This document shows, one piece after another, positions 1-7,105 of a stretch of DNA of 7,122 nt. Each line of letters opens with the position of its first letter. Positions within the stretch are counted from its first letter, which is position 1. The position numbers and the translations under genes were made by a program. Below the pieces are notes generated by a model. The model saw only the letters and a list, made by a program, of their open reading frames with translations. It had not been told where the DNA came from and ran no database searches. Origin of the DNA: Candidatus Poribacteria bacterium (GTDB lineage: Bacteria; Poribacteria; WGA-4E; WGA-3G); assembly GCA_009835515.1 (NCBI GenBank), contig VXXH01000531.1:1-7122 (forward strand), in the 5' to 3' direction.

Positions 1-25
1 CTATAAGTTATATCACAAAGAGGGT

Positions 26-49
26 ATAGAACCGCGAGATAGAACCGCG
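26..49. repeat. two-copy tandem repeat, 13-bp period
   Basis: The 11-mer ATAGAACCGCG occurs exactly twice, at 26-36 and 39-49, giving a period of 13 bp with differing last two bases (AG, then TT). It lies about 175 bp upstream of the sulfatase promoter. It may be a remnant of a dispersed repeat or a pair of protein-binding sites; the sequence does not decide between these. The rest of 1-200 is AT-rich and holds no convincing gene on either strand. Confidence 0.6.
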
Positions 50-206
50 TTTATCAAAATCGTATTTGTGAGATATTCTAACACATTTATTGCTGATAGC
101 CTAAATATTACCGAACAATGTAATGAAACCGAATCTCGAAATTTGAAAAGACCATTTCTCTTTACCCAACATACGGTCATCCATGCATTTTTATCGGTAA
201 TTCTTC

Positions 207-214
207 TCACGTGA
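207..214. promoter_or_regulatory. 8-bp palindrome upstream of the sulfatase promoter, possible operator
   Basis: TCACGTGA is a perfect palindrome that ends 9 bp before the -35 box at 224-229. That position suits a regulator binding just upstream of RNA polymerase. The symmetry does not extend beyond eight bases, so it could be chance. No regulator gene is present in the window to pair it with. Confidence 0.3.
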
Positions 215-223
215 ATTTTCTGC

Positions 224-252
224 TTGACACCTGTCTGAAGATCCCATAAAAT
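224..252 (+). promoter_or_regulatory. sigma-70-type promoter for the sulfatase
   Basis: A perfect -35 TTGACA (224-229) and a -10 TAAAAT (247-252) are separated by exactly 17 bp. Transcription would start near 259, leaving a leader of about 30 nt that contains the purine-rich ribosome binding site AGAGAGGA (273-280), 10 nt before the ATG at 291. The agreement of promoter, ribosome binding site and start codon supports the chosen start of the sulfatase. Confidence 0.75.
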
Positions 253-290
253 GAGAACAGCCAAATCTAAACAGAGAGGAAAATAGAGAT

Positions 291-1658
291 ATGCGACAAA
301 CTGATGCAAATCAACCCAATGTCATTGTCTTTTTCACCGACCAGCAGCGATGGGATACATCCGGCTTGCATGGTAACCCGCTTGACCTGACCCCCAACTT
401 CGACCGGATGGCACAGCGCGGTACACATGTCCATCGTTCGTTTACGTGTCAACCCGTCTGCGGTCCTGCACGTTCATGCCTCCAAACGGGGTTATATGCG
501 ACTCGGACGGGATGCTTTCGAAACGGTATTCCATTGTCGCCGAACCTCAAGACACTTGCCCACCATTTTGGCGAGGCAGGCTACGCCACCGGATACATCG
601 GTAAGTGGCACCTCTATAGCGGTGGTACGGGACCGGGACCTGTGCCAGCGGAGCATCGCGGGGGATATGATTACTGGTTAGCATCCAACGTTCTTGAGTT
701 CACCTCCGATGCCTATCAGACAACGCTTTATGATAATGACAATAAGCCCGTTGACCTTCCCGGCTATCGTGTGGACGCGCTCACCGATGCAGTAATACGC
801 TACGTCGACCGGCATAAAGCCGAGCCATTTTACCTCTTTACGTCATACATTGAGCCGCACCACCAAAACCACTTGGACGACTATCCGCCGCCGGATGGGT
901 ATCGCGAGCGGTATACGGGGAAATGGATACCACCGGATCTCGCAGCACTTGGTGGCTCGACACACCAGCACTTAGGCGGTTATTACGGTATGGTGAAAAG
1001 GTTGGACGAAGCACTCGGGAGACTTCTGGATGCGCTCAAGAGTCTCCACCTACTTGATAACACGATTATTCTTTTTACCTCTGATCATGGATGCCATTTC
1101 AAAACCCGTAATGGCGAATATAAACGCTCATGCCATGAAAGTTCTATCCGTGTACCGACTGCCTTCCACGGTGCCGATTTCATTGGTGGTGGACAACTTC
1201 AAGAACTGGTTAGCCTCGTTGACCTCCCGCCGACGCTTCTCGATGCAGCAGGTTTGGGAGTGCCGACTGAGATGCAAGGTAGATCTATCATGCCGTTGGT
1301 ACGCGGCGAAACGGATGGCTGGCCAGAAGAGGTCTTCGTCCAAATTAGCGAGGCACAGGTCGGACGTGCTGTTCGGACGCAACGTTGGAAATACGGTGTT
1401 GATGCCCCAAATAAGAGCGGTGGCAAAGATGCGGGGTCAGACCGATATGTGGAGCAATATCTCTACGACCTTCAGGCAGATCCCTACGAGTTAAAGAACC
1501 TCGTCGGGTTGCGATCACATGAACCCGTTACAGAAGTGATGAGAGAACGTCTCATTCGGCGGATGCTGGAGGTAGGTGAAGAGGCACCAACGATCGACCA
1601 AGCACCTGCACAAAGGGGCGGACAACGCAGTGTCTCCGAGGCAGAAGCAAGAAGTTAA
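291..1658 (+). CDS. sulfatase, type I (formylglycine-dependent), cytoplasmic
   Basis: This 455-residue protein belongs to the alkaline-phosphatase-superfamily sulfatases, which hydrolyse sulfate esters using a cysteine converted to formylglycine. The N-terminal metal motif FFTDQQR has Asp17 and Gln18. The signature CGPAR spans Cys57 to Arg61 (C-x-P-x-R), with Cys57 as the residue to be modified. Lys105 and His107 follow in GKWH, His190 in EPHH, and the metal pair Asp265-His266 in TSDHG, with Lys278 downstream. The C-terminal YLYDLQADPYELKNL segment is typical of the family, and the length is normal. There is no signal peptide or membrane segment, so it should act in the cytoplasm on a small imported or intracellular sulfated substrate. 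Activity requires a formylglycine-generating enzyme encoded elsewhere. The substrate cannot be read from the sequence; a phosphonate-monoester or choline-sulfate-like role is possible. It is likely the first gene of a unit with the dehydratase downstream. Confidence 0.93.
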   Translation: MRQTDANQPNVIVFFTDQQRWDTSGLHGNPLDLTPNFDRMAQRGTHVHRSFTCQPVCGPARSCLQTGLYATRTGCFRNGIPLSPNLKTLAHHFGEAGYATGYIGKWHLYSGGTGPGPVPAEHRGGYDYWLASNVLEFTSDAYQTTLYDNDNKPVDLPGYRVDALTDAVIRYVDRHKAEPFYLFTSYIEPHHQNHLDDYPPPDGYRERYTGKWIPPDLAALGGSTHQHLGGYYGMVKRLDEALGRLLDALKSLHLLDNTIILFTSDHGCHFKTRNGEYKRSCHESSIRVPTAFHGADFIGGGQLQELVSLVDLPPTLLDAAGLGVPTEMQGRSIMPLVRGETDGWPEEVFVQISEAQVGRAVRTQRWKYGVDAPNKSGGKDAGSDRYVEQYLYDLQADPYELKNLVGLRSHEPVTEVMRERLIRRMLEVGEEAPTIDQAPAQRGGQRSVSEAEARS

Positions 1659-1713
1659 ACGGTTTGCTTACCTCACTTAATTCTTACAAGATACATTTGG
1701 TTAGTTCGGAAAC

Positions 1714-1739
1714 CCGTTTTTCGACAACGGAGAAAACGG
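1714..1739 (+). other. alternative small hairpins between the sulfatase and dehydratase genes
   Basis: CCGTT (1714-1718) can pair with AACGG at 1726-1730. Alternatively CCGTTTT (1714-1720) can pair with AAAACGG at 1733-1739. The two foldings exclude each other. Neither is followed by a T-run, so this does not look like an intrinsic terminator, and read-through into the dehydratase gene is plausible. No clear promoter is visible in the 106-bp gap. Confidence 0.3.
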
Positions 1740-1764
1740 AGCAGAAAGGCCCAGAATTAAAAAA

Positions 1765-2910
1765 ATGAAGATTACAGATGTCAAAACCTTGGTCATGGGG
1801 ACCAGTTGGCGGAACTTGACCTTTGTCAAAGTAGAGACTGATGAAGGGTTGACCGGCATCAGCGAAGTTCGGATGAACAACCGCACGGATGCGCTTGTTG
1901 CCTACATTGATGGTGCGAAGAAGCGGCATGTCATTGGCAGTGACCCATTTAATACAGAAGATCTCTACCAAAGACTCTTTCGAGATGACTATGGTCGCGC
2001 GGGTGAAATCGTGGCAACCGGCATCAGCGTTATTGAAATCGCGTGCTGGGATATTATCGGTAAAGCCCTGAATCAGCCAGTTTATCGCTTGCTTGGTGGT
2101 GCCTGCCGCGATCAGATTAAGGCGTACGCCAACGGTTGGTATCGCGTTGAACGCTCGACCGAAGAATTTCATGCTGCAGCGAAAAGGGTGCTTGAAAAAG
2201 GTTATCGGGCATTGAAGTTTGATCCGTTCGGTGCAGGCTATTATGAACTCTCTTACGAAGAAAAGTTGAAGTCTGTCGGACTCGTTGAAGCGGTGCGTGA
2301 CGCTGTCGGCCCCGATGTCGAAATTCTTGTTGAGATGCACGGTAGATTTAGCCCGTATACGGCGATAGAAATTGCTGCGGAATTGGAACAGTTCCAACCG
2401 AGTTGGGTCGAGGAGCCTGTGCCGCCTGATAATATTGCAGCCCTCGCAAAAGCGGCTGACAAAATCAACCTTCCCGTTGCCACGGGTGAGCGACTTCACA
2501 ATAAGTATGAGTACCGTGAGTTGATTAACCTACAAGCGGCGGATATACTACAACCGGATATTACGCAGACAGGTGGCTTCTTAGAAACCAAGAAAATTGC
2601 AGCGATGGGGGACATGTGCTACATGACTGTCGCACCGCACAACGTCGGTGGACCTGTCTCTACAGCGACCGCTTTGCACTTTGCTGCTTGCACCACGAAC
2701 TTCAAGATTCAGGAGCATTTCAACGATTTCTCTGAGGCGTGGGTTAAAGAGGCAGCGACGGGATGCCCGGAAGTGATTGACGGTTATTTCAGTCTGCCTG
2801 ATGGACCTGGACTCGGTATGGAATTGAATGAGGATCTTATTGCCGAACATCCGTATCGTGAGGGTTCATTCAACCTCTGGGAAGATGACTGGCACAAACG
2901 TGAGTATTAG
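1765..2910 (+). CDS. mandelate racemase/muconate lactonizing enzyme family, galactonate-dehydratase-like sugar-acid dehydratase
   Basis: This 381-residue enolase-superfamily protein would abstract the proton next to a carboxylate with Mg2+ help and most likely dehydrates a sugar acid to a 2-keto-3-deoxy acid. The capping domain occupies roughly residues 1-125 and the barrel follows. Lys151 and Asp153 lie in LKFDPFG. Metal ligands are likely Glu190 in VEMHGR, Glu216 in VEEP and Glu242 in GER. His192, Asp265 in QPD, His292 in APHN and Glu317 in QEHF match the acid/base positions of E. coli D-galactonate dehydratase, where Glu190 is an Asp. The start MKIT resembles that enzyme's N-terminus. The ribosome binding site is poor: AAAGG at 1745-1749 lies 15 nt from the ATG. 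It follows the sulfatase by 106 bp on the same strand and probably shares its transcript. The exact substrate is not determinable; other acid-sugar dehydratases or an epimerase remain possible. Confidence 0.9.
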   Translation: MKITDVKTLVMGTSWRNLTFVKVETDEGLTGISEVRMNNRTDALVAYIDGAKKRHVIGSDPFNTEDLYQRLFRDDYGRAGEIVATGISVIEIACWDIIGKALNQPVYRLLGGACRDQIKAYANGWYRVERSTEEFHAAAKRVLEKGYRALKFDPFGAGYYELSYEEKLKSVGLVEAVRDAVGPDVEILVEMHGRFSPYTAIEIAAELEQFQPSWVEEPVPPDNIAALAKAADKINLPVATGERLHNKYEYRELINLQAADILQPDITQTGGFLETKKIAAMGDMCYMTVAPHNVGGPVSTATALHFAACTTNFKIQEHFNDFSEAWVKEAATGCPEVIDGYFSLPDGPGLGMELNEDLIAEHPYREGSFNLWEDDWHKREY

Positions 2911-2916
2911 TCAATG

Positions 2917-2966
2917 GTTTTCAGTTATCAGTTGTCAGAGGCATGGTTGTCAGTCGTCAGCTATCA
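2917..2966. repeat. degenerate 7-bp tandem repeat (GTTRTCA-like)
   Basis: Three contiguous heptamers, GTTTTCA, GTTATCA and GTTGTCA (2917-2937), are followed by an 8-base break. Three more follow: GTTGTCA, GTCGTCA and GCTATCA (2946-2966). All end in TCA and differ mainly at positions 2-4. The array starts 7 bp after the dehydratase stop codon and lies in the 156-bp spacer before lysA. It resembles the short intergenic heptamer repeats known from cyanobacteria and other large bacterial genomes; any function is unknown. Confidence 0.7.
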
Positions 2967-3048
2967 ATAGGTACGAGTTCAGGCACATTAAGAATAGGCA
3001 TGACACTGTGCCGCATCTATTGGTTTGATGATCTCATAAAGTAGATAG

Positions 3049-4308
<1,260 letters not shown>

Positions 4309-4315
4309 CCTGCTT

Positions 4316-4337
4316 GGGCAGGCCCACATGCCTGCCC
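4316..4337 (+). terminator. intrinsic-terminator-like hairpin between convergent genes
   Basis: GGGCAGGC (4316-4323) pairs perfectly with GCCTGCCC (4330-4337) around a 6-base loop. It lies in the 35-bp gap between the lysA stop and the stop of the minus-strand hydrolase. Only three T's follow on the plus strand, and no T-run follows on the minus strand. It is therefore a better candidate for lysA than for the hydrolase, though it may help stop both. Confidence 0.6.
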
Positions 4338-4343
4338 TTTAAC

Positions 4344-5360
4344 CTACAACCGCTCCTCCAAAAACGCAATTCCCCGTTCCAAATCAATCTCGTGTTCACC
4401 TTGAAAATGATCTAAGACTAATTGATCGCGGTGTCCTGAAGAGGCATAAATCTTCTCCAGTTGTCCGAATGCCGATAATGCGTCTGCCTCAATAAAACAC
4501 ATATCGTCCGAACCGATTTGCACCATACACGCCCGCGGTGCTATCAATCCCGCCACGTCCGCGATGTCTCCTGCCTTCCGAAGCCCGAACATAAACTGTG
4601 AACCGCAGGTATTTCCACGCCCGCGATCATTCAAAGCGTCCGTCAATGTACTGAGATAACAGACGATAACTGCCGCCTTAACCCGCTGATCTAAGGCGGA
4701 GATGTAGGTCGTCATTGTACCGCCGAAGGAACAGCCCATGCATCCCAAACGACGGCTATCCACCTCAGGCCGTGCCTGTAGATAGTCCAAACACCGCTGC
4801 CCGTCCGAGATATTGAGTTGCAGGAGTTGATAGCCGAAGTATCCGAAAGCGAAATAGGCGATGTTGCATCCATCGCGACCGGGCCGGCGTGCCCATTCAT
4901 CTCGGTCTTTCCTTTCACCGAAGCATCGCCAATCGGGTGCGAGCGTTACAAACCCGCGCTGTGCTAATTCGACGGCGTACTGTTTCTGATAGTCGTCAAC
5001 GATGCCGACTGCGCCATCTTTTCCGACTCCGTGTCCGTGTGCACAGAGTACCGCGGGTGCGGGATTTTCCGTGGTTGCTCCGTCTGGGATTAAGACATAA
5101 GCCGGAATCGAAGAAAACGGATCTGGGTTGAAGATAATCTTTTCCCGTATGTAGCCATCAAATTGTGTCTGCTCTAACGTTTCAACTTCCAATGGCAATG
5201 CCTCTGGTGAAGGTCCCAAGTCCTCAACGAGGTTGCCTCGGAACCGCCTGCGCCATTCCTCCCAGTCCAACTTGCCTGTACCGTCAAAATGAAGGGGTGG
5301 TGGTGCTTTTAGAAGTTGTTCAACGCCTTGCTCTACCGTCAAAAAACGCTGTACCGCCAT
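4344..5360 (-). CDS. alpha/beta hydrolase, acetyl xylan esterase/dienelactone hydrolase-like
   Basis: This 338-residue serine hydrolase has an N-terminal extension of about 100 residues followed by the alpha/beta core. HGHG (108-111) likely contributes to the oxyanion hole. The nucleophile is Ser211 in GCSFGG, the acid is Asp285 or Asp286 in GSDDM, and the base is His323 in GEHE. This order and spacing fit the acetyl-xylan-esterase and dienelactone-hydrolase groups. The probable reaction is removal of acetyl or other small acyl groups from carbohydrate or small esters. There is no signal peptide, so it should be cytoplasmic. Start choice is firm: a strong GAGAGGAG ribosome binding site (plus-strand 5368-5375) lies 7 nt from the ATG. 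It is transcribed alone, convergent with lysA and divergent from purB. Its substrate is unknown, and a peptidase-like hydrolase is a less likely alternative. Confidence 0.88.
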   Translation of the reverse strand: MAVQRFLTVEQGVEQLLKAPPPLHFDGTGKLDWEEWRRRFRGNLVEDLGPSPEALPLEVETLEQTQFDGYIREKIIFNPDPFSSIPAYVLIPDGATTENPAPAVLCAHGHGVGKDGAVGIVDDYQKQYAVELAQRGFVTLAPDWRCFGERKDRDEWARRPGRDGCNIAYFAFGYFGYQLLQLNISDGQRCLDYLQARPEVDSRRLGCMGCSFGGTMTTYISALDQRVKAAVIVCYLSTLTDALNDRGRGNTCGSQFMFGLRKAGDIADVAGLIAPRACMVQIGSDDMCFIEADALSAFGQLEKIYASSGHRDQLVLDHFQGEHEIDLERGIAFLEERL

Positions 5361-5425
5361 AATCGCGCTCCTCTCGTTAACAATGCAATCATTCTGTTAG
5401 CATATCGCTTATTTTTATGCCATTA

Positions 5426-5454
5426 TGTATACCTCAAATTAAAAAAAAAGTCAA
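5426..5454 (-). promoter_or_regulatory. sigma-70-type promoter for the esterase-like hydrolase
   Basis: On the minus strand TTGACT (plus 5449-5454) and TATACA (plus 5426-5431) are 17 bp apart, giving a start near 5419 and a leader of about 59 nt. The spacer begins with a homopolymer run, nine A's on the plus strand at 5441-5449, whose last base is also part of the -35 box. A change in run length would alter promoter spacing. Confidence 0.65.
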
Positions 5455-5479
5455 GTATTAGGTGTGTAAAGTCGAAGAA

Positions 5480-5501
5480 GGCACGATTCGGAGATCGTCC
5501 C
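5480..5501. repeat. imperfect hairpin, possible dispersed intergenic repeat
   Basis: GGCACGAT (5480-5487) pairs with ATCGTCCC (5494-5501) around a 6-base loop, with a single C-C mismatch. It lies between the two divergent promoters and is far from any stop codon, so it is unlikely to be a terminator. Its bases include the first of two CGATTCGG copies (5484-5491; the second is at 5517-5524). Confidence 0.5.
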
Positions 5502-5590
5502 TACAGAAGATTGCTGCGATTCGGTATTTGCTTTTATCGGTAAATTAAATGCCTCTAAGGTAGCAACATAGGTTATTGACAACAAAAGTC

Positions 5591-5619
5591 TTTACATCCG
5601 CTCAAATCTTCGGTATAAT
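5591..5619 (+). promoter_or_regulatory. purB: sigma-70-type promoter for purB
   Basis: TTTACA (5591-5596) and a perfect TATAAT (5614-5619) are separated by 17 bp, so transcription should begin near 5626. The leader of about 50 nt is purine-rich, then GC-rich with a possible 4-bp stem (GCGG 5643-5646 with CCGC 5654-5657), and carries the ribosome binding site GGAG (5664-5667), 10 nt before the ATG. Confidence 0.75.
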
Positions 5620-5677
5620 AAAAGAAAAATAAGAAAGTAGCAGCGGAGGTCCCCCGCGCTAACGGAGAAGATATTTT

Positions 5678-7105
5678 ATGGAACTTTACGAAGCCGTCAG
5701 TCCATTGGATTTCAGATACTACGGCAGTGATCCAGATTTTATGAAACGATTGCTGCCTTACGTCTCTGAGTCTGGGTATGTTACGTATCAGGCAAAAGTG
5801 GAGGCGGCGTTGGTACGGACTTTAGCAAACTATAAGGTTTGCTCATCAGCCATTGCTGACGAGGTAGAGCAGGCAGTGGACTTAGTAACAGCGGAAGAGG
5901 TCTACGAAGAACAGTCTCGTATTCGGCATAATATTCGTTCACTGGTCAATGTAATCCGGCGAAAGATTAGCCCGGAAGCGCGCCCCTATGTCCATCTGTT
6001 CGCGACCTCTGCGGACATTCTGGATACTGCGACTGCATTACGGTTCAAAGCACTCACGGAAAACGTTATTGTTCCTGATCTCATCGCATTAGTGCAGCAA
6101 CTTATTGGATTGGCGCGCGAGCATGCAGAGACGGTACAAATCGGTAGGACACATGGACAGCACGCGGAACCGACAACGTTTGGTTATGCATTAGCACTCT
6201 ATATCAGCCGTCTCGGCACCCGAATTGAGAAGATTCATGAGGCGGGACAAAACCTACGTGGTCAATTTTCAGGGGCGGTAGGGGCATTTAATGGACTCAC
6301 GCTGATACATGAAGCACCGGAGCAGATTGAGGCGGATTTCCTTGCCCTGCTCGGCTTGAAACCTGCTGATACACACACATCAACACAGTGTGTGGAACCG
6401 GAGTTTATCTCGGATCTGGCATATCAAGTTACGGCGGCGTATACGGTGCTTGCGAACTTCGCGGATGATATGCGGCATCTTTATCGTACCGAAATTGCCG
6501 AAGTAGGTAGGAAATATAACCCGCAGTTGGTAGGTTCATCAACAATGCCGCATAAAGTGAATCCAGAGGCGTACGAAAATATCAAAAGTTTATGGAAAGC
6601 ATTCGTGCCGCGTATGCAGACCGTTTTTATGGATAGCATCTTAGAACATCAACGCGACCTGACGAATTCGGCATCCAGTCGTTTTCTGACAGAACTGTTT
6701 ACAGCATTTGATTACTCAATCTATCGACTTCGACGCGCATTAGGCGAGATGGATGTGAAGGCAAACAACATGCGGCGCAACCTCGCACTCAGCGCGGAGG
6801 ATACAATCGCGGAACCGATCTATCTGTTAATGGCGTATTACGGATTTCCCGACGCGTACGATCACACCCGGAAATTAATCGGACAGGTACATCAGACAGG
6901 AAAAAGTCTGACAACGCTGCTGTGGGAAGATGAAACGTTCCGTCCGTTCCTCGACAAACTAACGGGACCACAGCGTGAGGCACTGCGAGATCCAACGAAT
7001 TATATCGGTGCCTCCGTACGGCGAACCCACGCGACGTGTGATGAATGGGAGAAACGGATTTCTAATTTTGACATACTCCCCCCGCTAAAGCAGGGGGATT
7101 CTTAG
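5678..7105 (+). CDS. purB: adenylosuccinate lyase with a transposon-derived C-terminal tail
   Basis: This 475-residue protein of the fumarase/aspartase superfamily should cleave SAICAR to AICAR and adenylosuccinate to AMP, in the cytoplasm as a homotetramer. The three conserved regions are present: TSADILDTA (Thr110-Ser111), GRTHGQHAEPT with His159, and the signature GSSTMPHKVNPE (286-297), with Ser287/Ser288 in the mobile catalytic loop and Lys293 and Asn295 following. EHQRDLTNSAS later in the chain also fits PurB. The start is supported by a good promoter and by GGAG 10 nt upstream. The last ten residues (466-475) are encoded by sequence that looks like an IS200/IS605 end beginning after TTGAC at 7068-7072. 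The native stop was therefore probably displaced, while the catalytic core is intact. The related argininosuccinate lyase and carboxymuconate cycloisomerase are less likely. Confidence 0.9.
   Translation: MELYEAVSPLDFRYYGSDPDFMKRLLPYVSESGYVTYQAKVEAALVRTLANYKVCSSAIADEVEQAVDLVTAEEVYEEQSRIRHNIRSLVNVIRRKISPEARPYVHLFATSADILDTATALRFKALTENVIVPDLIALVQQLIGLAREHAETVQIGRTHGQHAEPTTFGYALALYISRLGTRIEKIHEAGQNLRGQFSGAVGAFNGLTLIHEAPEQIEADFLALLGLKPADTHTSTQCVEPEFISDLAYQVTAAYTVLANFADDMRHLYRTEIAEVGRKYNPQLVGSSTMPHKVNPEAYENIKSLWKAFVPRMQTVFMDSILEHQRDLTNSASSRFLTELFTAFDYSIYRLRRALGEMDVKANNMRRNLALSAEDTIAEPIYLLMAYYGFPDAYDHTRKLIGQVHQTGKSLTTLLWEDETFRPFLDKLTGPQREALRDPTNYIGASVRRTHATCDEWEKRISNFDILPPLKQGDS

Larger units (their letters stand above)
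5361..5677. other. divergent intergenic regulatory region of 317 bp
   Basis: This gene-free stretch separates the minus-strand hydrolase from plus-strand purB. Reading left to right it holds the hydrolase ribosome binding site (5368-5375), the hydrolase promoter (5426-5454), a small hairpin (5480-5501), two copies of CGATTCGG (5484-5491 and 5517-5524), the 12-mer TTTTATCGGTAA (5532-5543), the purB promoter (5591-5619) and the purB ribosome binding site (5664-5667). No convincing small gene is seen. Confidence 0.8.

Noticed and set aside
13..309. A 98-codon minus-strand open frame in the left leader.
   Set aside because: It overlaps a strong plus-strand promoter and the sulfatase start. Its composition follows AT-rich non-coding DNA and no family features are visible.
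1684..2499. A 271-codon open frame on the minus strand across the dehydratase gene.
   Set aside because: The plus strand carries a clear enolase-superfamily protein with all catalytic residues. The reverse frame shows no recognisable motif and is an antisense shadow.
2917..2966. A CRISPR-like array in the dehydratase-lysA spacer.
   Set aside because: The units are 7 bp, contiguous and degenerate, without unique spacers. They are a short tandem repeat, not CRISPR.
2982..3012. Inverted repeat GGCACA/TGTGCC before lysA as a terminator or operator.
   Set aside because: There are six paired bases around a 19-base loop with no T-run. This is too weak to support as a feature.
5576..5581. A perfect TTGACA as the purB -35 box.
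   Set aside because: It is 32 bp from the TATAAT at 5614, far too distant. TTTACA at 5591-5596 has the correct 17-bp spacing.
5640..5677. A structured leader or riboswitch before purB.
   Set aside because: The leader is only about 50 nt and offers only a 4-bp stem. It is too short and weak for a purine riboswitch and lacks any recognisable conserved core.
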